A stretch of DNA of 64,000 bases from Mimachlamys varia (taxonomy: Eukaryota > Mollusca > Bivalvia > Pectinida > Pectinidae): contig OX392527.1 of assembly GCA_947623455.1 (NCBI GenBank), forward strand, positions 5,762,001 to 5,826,000, read 5' to 3'. Positions within the stretch are counted from its first letter, which is position 1. Each line of letters starts with the position of its first letter. Both the position numbers and the translations under genes were made by a program. The notes under the pieces are model-generated. The model was given only the letters and a program-made list of their open reading frames with translations. It ran no database searches and was not told where the DNA came from. Shown piece by piece: positions 51,001 through 57,580 of this stretch.

Positions 51001-53881
51001 GTATAGACCAAAAACGGAAGTGCACACTTTTCATAAACTGCTTATTCAATTACATTAGAAAATTAAAGAATCGTACTCCAGATGAACATATATATTTTAC
51101 ATAGTAATAGTATTGCTGTTTTTTTATTAATGGCGCATTGATATTCTCCATCAAGCAATCACAATCCGTGTTTCAAATTTGGCTCGTGCCCTGTGATGTT
51201 ACTATGACGATTGCTAAAGATAGGCCACCATGACAGTCCCAGTTCACACAGAGGAACTATGGAACAAGTTACCCCTAGTTACCTGTAACAAACTAGGGTT
51301 GGTGGAACTGGAACACAGTTGTTAAAAGAGGAATTTAAAATGAAAAGAGACAACATGTTTTTGTTTTTTTTATGATGAAAATGCCATGGCATGTGAAGGT
51401 CGGTTTGTGATCATGTTTACAATAATTCATTGATGAGGTTTTAAGCAGGACGAGTACGGGATACAACTCGTTGGGTGTCAGGAGCTGTGGCCAGATTGAG
51501 GCCTACATTCATTGATGAGGTTTTAGCAGGACGAGTACGGGATACAACTCATTGGGTGTCAAGAGCTGTGGCCAGATTGAGGCCGCCTACATTCATTGAT
51601 GAGGTTTTAAGCAGGACGAGTACGGGATACAACTCGTTGGGTGTCAGGAGCTGTGGCCAGATTGAGGCCTCCTACATTCATTGATGAGGTTTTAAGCAGG
51701 ACGAGTACGGGATACAATTCGTTGGGTGTTAGGAGCTGTGGCCAGATTGAGGCCGCCTACATTCATTGATGAGGTTTTAAGCAGGACGAGTACGGGATAC
51801 AACTCGTTGGGTGTCAGGAGCTGTGGCCAGATTTAGGCCTACATTCATTGATGAGGTTTTAAGCAGGACGAGTACGGGATACAACTCTTTGGGTGTCAGG
51901 AGCTGTGGCCAGATTTAGGCTTACATCCATGATACCGAGAATCTTATTTGCTTCTCCTTTGTCAAATGATATGTCAATAGGACAGTACAACAACGTAGCA
52001 CTATCAGATGATAGTTTTATGTAAAAAGTAGTACTTTGTGAATGACGTCATCAAAACATGTCCTTTATTTTTCGGTATATCATTTGATAGACTTAATCAA
52101 CAAACCAGTGAAAAAACATGTTTCAAACAAAATTAAATTATACAAACAAAAACAACTCAACAGATACTTAACCAATCCAAATAAGAATGCTGAATTTTGT
52201 GATTAGATCAACAGAGCGTGACATCAGAGGTGGTCTGTGGCTAAATCAACAGAGCGTGACTATCAGAAGTGGTCTGTGGCTAAATCAACAGAGCGTGACT
52301 ATCAGAGGTGGTCTGTGGCTAGATCAACAGAGCGTGACTATCAGAGGTGGTCTGTGGCTAGATCAACAGAGCGTGACTATCAGAGGTGGTCTGTAGCTAG
52401 ATCAACAGAGCGTGACTATCAGAGGTGGTCTGTGGCTAGATCAACAGAGCGTGACTATCAGAGATGGTCTGTGGCTAGATCAACAGAGCGTGACTTTGAG
52501 AGGTGGTCTGTGGCTACATCAACAGAGTGTGACTATCAGAGGTGGTCTGTGGCTACATCAACAGAGCGTGACTATCAGAGGTGGTCTGTGGCTACATCAA
52601 CAGAGCGTGACTATCAGAGGTGGTCTGTGGCTAGATCAACAGAGCGTGACTATCAGAGGTGGTCTGTGGCTAGATCAACAGAGCGATACTATCAGAGGTG
52701 GTCTGTGGTTAGATCAACACAGCGTGACTATCAGAGGTGGTCTGTAGCTAGATCAACAGAGCGTGACTTTGAGAGGTGGTCTGTGGCTACATCAACAGAG
52801 CATGACTATCAGAGGTGGTCTGTGGCTAGATCAACAGAGCGTGACTTTGAGAGGTGGTCTGTGGCTACATCAACAGAGTGTGACTATCAGAGGTGGTCTG
52901 TGGCTAGATCAACAGAGCGTGACTATCAGAGGTGGTCTGTGGCTAGATCAACAGAGCGTGACTTTGAGAGGTGGTCTGTGGCTGCATCAACAGAGCGTGA
53001 CTCTCAGAGGTGGTCTGTGGCTACATCAACAGAGCGTGACTATCAGAGGTGGTCTGTGGCTACATCAACAGAGCGTGACTATCAGAGGTGGTCTGTGGTT
53101 AGATCAACAGAGCGTGACTATCAGAGGTGGTCTGTAGCTAGATCAACAGAGCGTGACTTTGAGAGGTGGTCTGTGGCTACATCAACAGAGCATGACTATC
53201 AGAGGTGGTCTATGGCTAGATCAACAGAGCGTGACTTTGAGAGGTGGTCTGTGGCTACATCAACAGAGTGTGACTATCAGAGGTGGTCTGTGGCTAGATC
53301 AACAGAGCGTGACTATCAGAGGTGGTCTGTGGCTAGATCAACAGAGCGTGACTTTGAGAGGTGGTCTGTGGCTGCATCAACAGAGCGTGACTCTCAGAGG
53401 TGGTCTGTGGCTACATCAACAGAGCGTGACTATCAGAGGTGGTCTGTGGCTACATCAACAGAGTGTGACTATCAGAGGTGGTCTGTGGCTAGATCAACAG
53501 AGCGTGACTATCAGAGGTGGTCTGTGGCTAGATCAACAGAGCGTGACTTTGAGAGGCTTGTTACTATAATTGATCTGTGACTAGACCAACAGAGCGTGAC
53601 TTTGAGAGGCTTGTTACTATAATTGATCTGTGACTAGATCAACAGAGTGTGACTTTGAGAGGCTTGTTACTATAATTAGTCTGTGACCAGATCAACAGAG
53701 CGTGACTTTGAGAGGCTTGTTACTATAATTGGTCTGTGACCAGATCAATAGAGCGTGACTTTGATAGGACTGTTACTATAATTGGATTTAATTCTTTGCA
53801 GACGTGGCAGTCCTTTACTGGTTGGGGTGAAGAGCAAGGCAAAGTTGTCCACTGACCATATCCCTATCCTCTACAGTAAAG
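23897..53881 (+). CDS. GFPT1: Glutamine:fructose-6-phosphate amidotransferase, partial gene (seven internal exons)
   Basis: The enzyme moves the amide nitrogen of glutamine to fructose-6-phosphate, giving glucosamine-6-phosphate. This is the first and rate-limiting step of the hexosamine pathway in the cytosol. Exons 23897-24004, 31460-31558, 32630-32755, 37918-37976, 39060-39194, 42229-42290 and 53802-53881 join with matching phases (1,1,1,1,0,0,2,1) and all have AG acceptors and GT donors. The 669 nt encode about 223 residues of the class II glutaminase domain. Family motifs appear in order: [48 protein letters not shown] and RRGSPLL. The N-terminal catalytic Cys lies in an exon not found here, since no ATG-TGT-G followed by a donor is visible upstream. 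The linker and both sugar-isomerase (SIS) domains should lie beyond position 64000. Introns run from 1.07 to 11.5 kb and are mostly minisatellite. The symbol follows the vertebrate orthologue; GFPT1 and GFPT2 cannot be told apart in an invertebrate. Confidence 0.95.
24005..24523. repeat. 38-bp minisatellite seeded at the exon 2 donor
   Basis: The array starts at the exact first intron base. The unit contains GTAATACAAATATATCTATT and the perfect 14-bp palindrome CCTGTGATCACAGG. CAG-GTAATA occurs about 14 times including the real donor. A variant unit reads GTAATACATTTCTACTTATT. Confidence 0.95.
24531..30411. repeat. 60-bp minisatellite, about 98 copies, in intron 2
   Basis: The unit contains GGGAAGTGAGGGGTATTAGT, TAGCCATTGGCTTACTGTTC and TAGTCACATGTAATTATAAT. 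Copies are highly alike, differing mainly at AAGTG/AGGCG/AAGCG and AATTATAAT/CTTATGAT. Runs of identical variants recur (for example blocks near 28360 and 28880), pointing to block duplication or gene conversion. Confidence 0.96.
30412..31459. other. Intron 2 remainder, no gene seen
   Basis: AT-rich low-copy intron sequence leading to the exon 3 acceptor. Overlapping open frames on both strands near 30739-31146 are AT-biased, without motifs. Confidence 0.55.
31460..31558 (+). CDS. GFPT1: GFAT exon 3
   Basis: The exon is 99 nt and encodes about residues 39-72. It reads GIAFEGSE, then a variable stretch with two cysteines, then IKQKGKV, matching the helix between the two halves of the glutaminase sheet in animal GFATs. 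The acceptor is TTTTTCAG at 31459 and the donor is GTAAGT at 31559; both flanking introns are phase 1. Its last 50 or so bases, together with the donor, are the template for the 55-bp tandem array filling the next 850 bp. The first copy alone adds 55 nt and would shift the frame, so accurate use of the first donor matters. Confidence 0.93.
31559..32404. repeat. 55-bp array copying the end of exon 3 and its donor
   Basis: GTAAGT occurs 16 times at exactly 55-bp spacing from 31559 to 32384. Each is preceded by a copy of the exon 3 end (ATAAAACAGAAGGGCAAAG, then a GGGAGG..GGAGA word) that has drifted from the exon. There are no net indels over 15 periods. Confidence 0.96.
32630..32755 (+). CDS. 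GFPT1: GFAT exon 4 ([11 protein letters not shown] motif)
   Basis: The exon is 126 nt and encodes about residues 72-114. It carries the most conserved glutaminase block, [20 protein letters not shown]. In characterised class II amidotransferases the Arg of HTRW (about Arg92) and the Thr/His/Gly that follow bind the glutamine carboxylate and shape the active site. The acceptor is GTTACAG at 32629, with a weak pyrimidine tract. The donor is G-GTGAGT at 32756. Both flanking introns are phase 1. The 38-bp array of intron 4 starts about 25 nt after the donor and does not copy it, unlike those of introns 2, 3 and 7. Confidence 0.96.
32781..33801. repeat. 38-bp minisatellite in intron 4, about 27 copies
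   Basis: The unit contains GTCCTGGTACACCCCTACAC and AGATCATTGTGGTAGT. It begins about 25 nt after the exon 4 donor and does not include it. Confidence 0.95.
33802..34569. other. Intron 4 low-copy stretch with a dispersed-repeat fragment
   Basis: At about 34305-34400 a segment with GGTCATGTGACTCAGAG and TTTCTCCGAAATAGTGCTCT is the reverse complement of 40416-40520 in intron 6. The rest is AT-rich with nothing recognised. Confidence 0.6.
34570..36256. repeat. 21-bp minisatellite in intron 4, about 80 copies
   Basis: The unit is ATAAAACTATGTATAGGCCA plus T, with variants AAATAAAAC, ATATAACTG and AACAAAATACAGG. Because 21 is seven codons, open frames arise on both strands, including a 359-residue minus-strand frame (34532-35611) with hydrophobic GLYTVLY and HSFIWPI repeats. 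That frame changes repeat register midway and has no unique domain, so I treat it as an artefact. Confidence 0.95.
36343..37597. repeat. 22-bp minisatellite in intron 4, about 57 copies
   Basis: The unit is ACGATAAGTCTAGAGTTGTA plus CA. Copies are nearly identical. A variant cluster (GAGTAGGTACAATG, twice, then GAGTAGAGTTG) occurs at 36741 and again at 37122, so a block of 381 bp has been duplicated. Confidence 0.96.
37598..37917. other. Intron 4 end, no gene seen
   Basis: Low-copy sequence leading to the exon 5 acceptor. Nothing else recognised. Confidence 0.5.
37918..37976 (+). CDS. GFPT1: GFAT exon 5 (HNG oxyanion loop)
   Basis: This small exon of 59 nt encodes about residues 114-133. 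It contains [13 protein letters not shown]. The Asn-Gly pair (about Asn120-Gly121) corresponds to the Asn98-Gly99 oxyanion hole of bacterial GlmS, which stabilises the tetrahedral intermediate of glutamine hydrolysis. The acceptor is ATTTCAG at 37917 after a good pyrimidine tract. The donor is CTG-GTAAGT at 37977. It enters in phase 1 and leaves in phase 0. The next intron (37977-39059) is almost wholly occupied by a foldback MITE. Confidence 0.95.
38219..38973. mobile_element. Foldback MITE in intron 5
   Basis: Inverted arms of about 240 and 275 bp (38219-38458 and 38699-38973) flank a 240-bp centre. They share TGAGCC..ATTACAG, TGTAATGGAAGTATTCCAAC, ACTTCCTTGTTGTGAGG, TTAGATATTAATCCACCACT and a CAAGCC..TGGCTTGTACAT word. 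The right arm has an extra 25 or so bases near its outer end. No transposase frame is seen. An open frame at 38439-38657 spans the centre and has no recognisable product. Confidence 0.85.
39060..39194 (+). CDS. GFPT1: GFAT exon 6 (SETDTE motif)
   Basis: The exon is 135 nt, 45 whole codons, encoding about residues 134-178. It begins [14 protein letters not shown]. The Asp of TDT (about Asp145) matches the conserved glutamine-binding Asp123 region of GlmS. It ends in a helix reading MAIQQL, which is continued by EGAFAL in exon 7. The acceptor is TTGGCAG at 39059. The donor is CTG-GTCAGT at 39195, with a less common C at +3. Both flanking introns are phase 0, so skipping this exon would keep the frame but remove the SETDTE segment. 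Confidence 0.95.
39288..39616. repeat. 35-bp minisatellite in intron 6, about 9 copies
   Basis: The unit contains GTGTCAACTAAATTAATCTA and ATTCATATAACATAA. Copies are almost identical. Confidence 0.94.
39617..39910. other. Intron 6 low-copy stretch
   Basis: No gene or element recognised between the 35-bp and 31-bp arrays. Confidence 0.5.
39911..40438. repeat. 31-bp minisatellite in intron 6, about 17 copies
   Basis: The unit contains GATGACAAAACATGTCTCG and TTCCAGTAAAGA. It runs straight into a dispersed-repeat copy whose own sequence contains TCGTTCCAGTAAAGAGAG, so the unit seems derived from that element. Open frames on the minus strand cycle through all three frames because 31 is not a multiple of three. 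Confidence 0.94.
40416..40520 (-). repeat. Dispersed repeat copy, inverted relative to 34305-34400
   Basis: GAGCACTATTTCGGAGAAAC and CAGAGTCACATGACC match the reverse complement of 34345-34395 almost perfectly. Weaker similarity continues for about 40 bp. The family is not identified. Confidence 0.75.
40521..40767. other. Intron 6 low-copy stretch
   Basis: AT-rich sequence, nothing recognised. Confidence 0.5.
40768..42190. repeat. 82-bp compound minisatellite in intron 6
   Basis: The full unit of about 82 bp contains CATCATACCTCTGTGTATGT, TATACCATACTTGTATGTAC and ACTATCATACTGCTATTTAC. Shorter units drop the last segment. No forward frame has stops, so three overlapping forward open frames of 323, 477 and 330 residues run through it; this argues against coding. 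It ends about 40 nt before exon 7. Confidence 0.95.
42229..42290 (+). CDS. GFPT1: GFAT exon 7
   Basis: The exon is 62 nt and encodes about residues 179-199. It reads [21 protein letters not shown], the core strand of the glutaminase sheet. The acceptor is CTGTTTAG at 42228. The donor is AAG-GTAAGT at 42291. It enters in phase 0 and leaves in phase 2. The last 39 bases plus the donor are duplicated twice directly downstream, each copy again ending AAG-GT. Using either downstream donor would put an in-frame TAA straight after the Arg codon, so it would yield a truncated product or an NMD target. Confidence 0.94.
42291..43104. repeat. Array copying the end of exon 7 and its donor
   Basis: Two perfect or near-perfect 39-bp copies (42291-42329, 42330-42368) repeat GTAAGTGACAAATTACCCCG and GGGAGTGTATAGCTACAAG from the exon 7 boundary. 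About 17 more units of about 45 bp keep ACAGTGTATAGCTACAAGGT and add ACAGCTAAGGTGTTGTGACC. The exonic segment GTATAGCTACAAG is kept throughout. Confidence 0.95.
43218..44394. repeat. 32-bp minisatellite in intron 7, about 37 copies
   Basis: The unit contains GGTTTATAGATGGTGTGTAT and GGGACCTTGTCA, with a few variant units (ATATATGTGGTGTATTGG). Confidence 0.95.
44395..44959. other. Intron 7 low-copy stretch
   Basis: Mixed sequence with no exon matching the GFAT family and no RNA gene. Confidence 0.5.
44960..45145 (+). mobile_element. tRNA-derived SINE fragment
   Basis: The tRNA-like head at 44960-45034 has an A-box-like GGCGTAGTGG and B box GGGTTCGATTCC. Downstream AGGTTTTCTTCGGTCACTCC and AGTTTTATCCCA resemble the conserved central part of many invertebrate SINEs in degenerate form. 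The 3' end is not clear. Confidence 0.6.
45146..45754. other. Intron 7 low-copy stretch
   Basis: Two related lines, GGGGCCGAATAGGGGAAATA near 45197 and GGGGCCTTATAGGGGAAATA near 45293, suggest a degenerate local duplication. A minus-strand open frame here (45025-45435) lacks family features. Confidence 0.5.
45755..46397. repeat. 27-28-bp minisatellite in two phases
   Basis: Copies at 45755-45950 read TCTCAAAGTGTACACTGAAC then GCTGTTTC. They grade through intermediate units at 45930-46005 into TCTGGGGGTGTAATTGAACG then TTGTTTC. A single array seems to have diverged into two subfamilies. Confidence 0.92.
46398..50394. repeat. 25-bp minisatellite, about 160 copies, with block duplications
   Basis: The unit is GATGTCATACAGTACAGTAG plus GCTGT, with variants AGCACAG, GACTGTG, GACCATG, GACCTTG and TTATACAG. 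The variant order from about 48324 recurs from about 48949, a block of 625 bp (25 units). The variant mix shifts from GGCTGTG-rich on the left to GACCATG/GACCTTG-rich on the right. Confidence 0.96.
50395..51423. other. Intron 7 low-copy stretch, no gene seen
   Basis: AT-rich sequence of about 1 kb without a GFAT-like exon, RNA gene or clear element. Confidence 0.55.
51424..51932. repeat. 82-85-bp minisatellite, about 6 copies
   Basis: The unit contains GATGAGGTTTTAAGCAGGAC, GAGTACGGGATACAACTCG and GGAGCTGTGGCCAGATTGAG. Units differ by a 3-4 bp insertion before CTACATTC. Confidence 0.94.
51933..52200. other. Intron 7 low-copy stretch
   Basis: AT-rich sequence, nothing recognised. Confidence 0.5.
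52201..53785. repeat. 39-bp minisatellite (then 53-bp derivative) reaching the exon 8 acceptor
   Basis: The unit contains AGGTGGTCTGTGGCTAGATC and AACAGAGCGTGACTATCAG. A block of 390 bp (10 units) is duplicated, 52763 onward matching 53153 onward. From about 53556 a longer derived unit adds GCTTGTTACTATAATTGG. The last copy runs to about 16 nt before the exon 8 acceptor. A 447-residue plus-strand open frame ([13 protein letters not shown] repeats) follows from the 13-codon unit and is not called a gene. Confidence 0.95.
53802..53881 (+). CDS. GFPT1: GFAT exon 8
   Basis: The exon is 80 nt and encodes about residues 199-226. It reads [27 protein letters not shown], which matches the end of the glutaminase domain in animal GFATs ([17 protein letters not shown]). 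The acceptor is TTTGCAG at 53801, with a tandem array ending only about 16 nt upstream. The donor is G-GTAAGT at 53882. It enters in phase 2 and leaves in phase 1. In vertebrate GFPT1 the segment right after ILY is variable and carries a muscle-specific alternative exon, which is relevant to the microexon candidate at 55431. Confidence 0.95.
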
Positions 53882-54177
53882 GTAAGTCACTGGTGCTTCA
53901 CGTAGGTTCTCATTAGTGACTGGTCATCACCCATTCAGGGGTCAGTCTTGCATTAGTTATTGGCCGTTATCCCCAGCACTGTGTAATAATTTGTCAGCAT
54001 TTTGATGTGATGAGAAATGACAATGTACATACTGATATTTAGCATGATATGCCTGTTGAGTATTCTAGTGTTTTATTGTGGTAAATATTGCTGCCTTTGT
54101 TTGCTAATATGACTGTTTTACTTAGTTCAGCCAAGAGAAATTGCACCCTTAGTTATGTAACATATTTATAATACCAG

Positions 54178-54441
54178 GGCCTGTATTCATGAAACCGTTC
54201 TCATGCTCAAGCTTGGATTTTGTGCTTAAACCTCATTTCTTATAACGACCATAGTTTATTTAAAAATTCTGATTTTGTCACAGTTTTGGTAAAAAAGTGA
54301 GGATCCATGAATCCAAACACTGTTTTTTGATATTTACAATTGACTTTTTGATGGTTGATATGAACTAGATGAGTTTCAAGAAATCTGGCTTGAGCACAGA
54401 ATCCATGCTTGAGCATGAGAACGGTTTCATGAATACGGGCC
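54178..54441. mobile_element. MITE with GGCCYGTATTCATGAAACC ends and CAG target duplication
   Basis: This 264-bp element in intron 8 has inverted ends of about 50 bp sharing GTATTCATGAAACCGTTCTC and ATGCTCAAGC..GGATT. CAG flanks both sides (54175-54177 and 54442-54444). The ends and 3-bp duplication resemble the MITE at 20795, again suggesting a PIF/Harbinger-type element by inference. Confidence 0.82.
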
Positions 54442-54444
54442 CAG

Positions 54445-55342
54445 GATATCAGTATAGTCTCACCTCACACCCTTACTGGGATATCAGTAAAGTCTCACCC
54501 CACACACTTACTGGGATATCAGTATAGTCTCACCCTACACCCTTACTGGGATATCAGTATAGTCTCACCCCACACCCTTACTGAGATATCAGTATAGTCT
54601 CACCCCATACCCTTACTTGGATATCAGTATAGTCTCACCCCACACCCTTACTGAGATATCAGTATAGTCTCACCCCACACACTTACTGGGATATCAGTAT
54701 AGTCTCACCCCACACACTTACTGGGATATCAGTATAGTCTCACCCCACACACTTACTGGGATATCAGTATAGTCTCACCCCACACACTTACTGGGATATC
54801 AGTATAGTCTCACCCCACACACTTACTGGGATATCAGTATAGTCTCACCCCACACCCTTACTGAGATATCAGTATAGTCTCACCCCACACACTTACTGGG
54901 ATATCAGTATAGTCTCACCCCACACCCTTACTGGGATATCAGTATAGTCTCACCCCACACACTTACTGGGATATCAGTATAGTCTCATCCCACACCCTTA
55001 CTGGGATATCAGTATAGTCTCACCCCACACACTTACTGGGATATCAGTATAGTCTCACCCCACACCCTTACTGAGATATCAGTTTAGTCTCACCCCACAC
55101 CCTTACTGAGATATCAGTATAGTCTCACCCCACACGCTTACTGGGATATCAGTATAGTCTCACCCCACACCCTTACTGGGATATCAGTATAGTCTCACCC
55201 CACACCCTTACTGAGATATCAGTATAGTCTCACCCCACACACTTACTGGGATATCAGTATAGTCTCACCCCACACACTTACTGGGATATCAGTATAGTCT
55301 CACCCCACACCCTTACTGGGATATCAGTATAGTCTCACCCCC
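54445..55342. repeat. 35-bp minisatellite starting at the MITE edge, about 26 copies
   Basis: The unit contains GGGATATCAGTATAGTCTCA and CCCCACACCCTTACT. The first copy starts just after the MITE target duplication. Confidence 0.95.
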
Positions 55343-55430
55343 ACCCCTCACTCACACCCCCATGAACAGTTTATATATATGAAACGAGAATGTCTCACTG
55401 TTACCTAACCCTGAATATTTAATGCTTTAG

Positions 55431-55454
55431 CTCAGCACCGACTTGGACCAGACG
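55431..55454 (+). CDS. GFPT1: Candidate 24-nt in-frame microexon of GFAT
   Basis: The segment is flanked by GCTTTAG at 55430 and G-GTTAGT at 55455. A good branch-point match (CTAAC, branch A at 55408) lies 22 nt upstream of the acceptor. It enters and leaves in phase 1, exactly matching the end of exon 8, and would add eight residues (AQHRLGPD) before the next Gly-type codon. Including or skipping it keeps the frame. It falls where vertebrate GFPT1 has a variable linker with a muscle-specific insert. The pyrimidine tract is weak and the residues are not a family motif, so this is inference from splice signals and phase. Confidence 0.42.
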
Positions 55455-55716
55455 GTTAGTATAATAGCCTTCATCCTGATTTTGGTGAAAAACTGTAGAT
55501 TTTTGCTTCAAAACTAAATACACAGTAATAATAGTGAAACTCTAACCTAACTCTTAGTCCTGGTGTATGCTATACCATGAGGTAGTTTTGGTGTAAGACG
55601 GGAAAGCATGTTTTCACAACATTATGTTACATGAAATTTCATTTCAAAATAAATTTGGTTCTTCTATCTTCCAAATAATATTGTGACAAAGACATGTTGA
55701 TCTAAAAATATTAGTC
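55455..55716. other. Intron stretch after the candidate microexon
   Basis: AT-rich sequence without a further GFAT-like exon. Confidence 0.5.
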
Positions 55717-57225
55717 ATGTTTCTGTGTTGGACTAAGTAGGAATGTTTCTGTGATGGACTAACTAGAAATGTTTCTGTATGGACTAAGTAGGAATGTTTC
55801 TGTGTTGGACTAAGTAGGAATGTTTCTGTGTTGGACTAAGTAGAAATGTTTCTGTGTTGGACTCAGTAGAAATGTTTCTGTGTTGGACTAAGTAGGAATG
55901 TTTCTGTGTTGGACTAAGTAGAAATGTTTCTGTGTTGGACTAAGTAGAAATGTTTCTGTGTTGGACTAAGTAAGAATGTTTCTGTGTTGGACTAAGTAGG
56001 AATGTTTCTGTGTTGGACTAAGTAGAAATGTTTCTGTGTTGGACTAAGTAGAAATGTTTCTGTGTTGGACTACGTAGAAATGTTTCTGTGTTGGACTAAG
56101 TAGAAATGTTTCTGTGTTGGACTAAGTAGGAATGTTTCTGTGTTGGACTAAGTAGAAATGTTTCTGTGTTGGACTGAGTAGGAATGTTTCTGTGTTGGAC
56201 TAAGTAGGAATGTTTCTGTGATGGACTATGTAGGAATGTTTCTGTGTTGGACTAAGTAGAAATGTTTCTGTGTTGGACTACGTAGAAATGTTTCTGTGTT
56301 GGACTAAGTAAGAATGTTTCTGTGTTGGACTAAGTAGGAATGTTTCTGTGTTGGACTAAGTAGGAATGTTTCTGTGTTGGACTAAGTAGGAATGTTTCTG
56401 TGATGGACTAAGTAGGAATGTTTCTGTGATGGACTATGTAGGAATGTTTCTGTGTTGGACTAAGTAGAAATGTTTCTGTGTTGGACTAAGTAAGAATGTT
56501 TCTGTGTTGGACTAAGTAGGAATGTTTCTGTGTTGGACTAAGTAGGAATGTTTCTGTGTTGGACTGAGTAGGAATGTTTCTGTGTTGGACTAAGTAGAAA
56601 TGTTTCTGTGTTGGACTAAGTAGAAATGTTTCTGTGTTGGACTAAGTAGAAATGTTTCTGTGTTGGACTAAGTAGAAATGTTTCTGTGTTGGACTAAGTA
56701 GGAATGTTTCTGTGTTGGACTAAGTAGGAATGTTTCTGTGTTGGACTAAGTAGAAATGTTTCTGTGTTGGACTAAGTAGGAATGTTTCTGTGTTGGACTA
56801 AGTAGAAATGTTTCTGTATTAGAATTAGTTGGAATGTTTCTGTGTTGGACTAAGTAGAAATGTTTCTGTATTAGAATTAGTAGAAATGTTTCTGTGTTGG
56901 ACCAAGTAGAAATGTTTCTGTGTTGGACTAAGTAGAAATGTTTCTGTGATGGACTAAGTAGGAATGTTTCTGTGTTGGACTAAGTAGGAATGTTTCTGTG
57001 TTGGACTAAGTAGAAATGTTTCTGTGTTGGACTAAGTAGAAATGTTTCTGTGTTGGACTAAGTAGGAATGTTTCTGTGATGGACTAAGTAGGAATGTTTC
57101 TGTGTTGGACTAAGTAGGAATGTTTCTGTGTTGGACTAAGTTGGAATGTTTCTGTGTTGGACTAAGTAGAAATGTTTCTGTGTTGGACTAAGTAGGAATG
57201 TTTCTGTGATGGACTAAGTAGGAAT
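55717..57225. repeat. 26-bp minisatellite, about 58 copies
   Basis: The unit contains AATGTTTCTGTGTTGGACTA and AGTAGG/AGTAGA. Copies are very uniform; GATGGAC and ATTAGAATTAG are rarer variants. Confidence 0.95.
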
Positions 57226-57580
57226 TTTTCTTTGATAATTTAGTAAAGTTAGTTTGATTTCAGTTGTTTTGCAAGGATTTAAAGTTGATTTTAATTGTTT
57301 TCAGATATAAGCTTTGCTTTTTTCAAAGTAACAGTCTGACACATGATTACATGTCTCAATAGATTACTTATTTATATAGAAAGATGTTCGACAGTTGATA
57401 ATTATTTTTTTTAATGGTTTTCAAACAGAAATTTGTTGATTTGGTTTGAAAATTTGCAATTGAAAACCTGAAAATTGAAATTTGATTTGGTATGGGTTTT
57501 TAATATGAAGTAAAATTGATTTTACAATAGAAACACATATTGAGTATAGTGCATGGGTGGTTAAAGTGATATTTTGCAGA
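57226..57580. other. Intron low-copy stretch
   Basis: AT-rich sequence, no exon recognised. Confidence 0.5.

Noticed and set aside
52237..53580. A 447-residue plus-strand frame with [13 protein letters not shown] repeats inside intron 7
   Set aside because: It is explained by the 39-bp unit; two plus-strand frames are open together, and it lies between confirmed GFAT exons.
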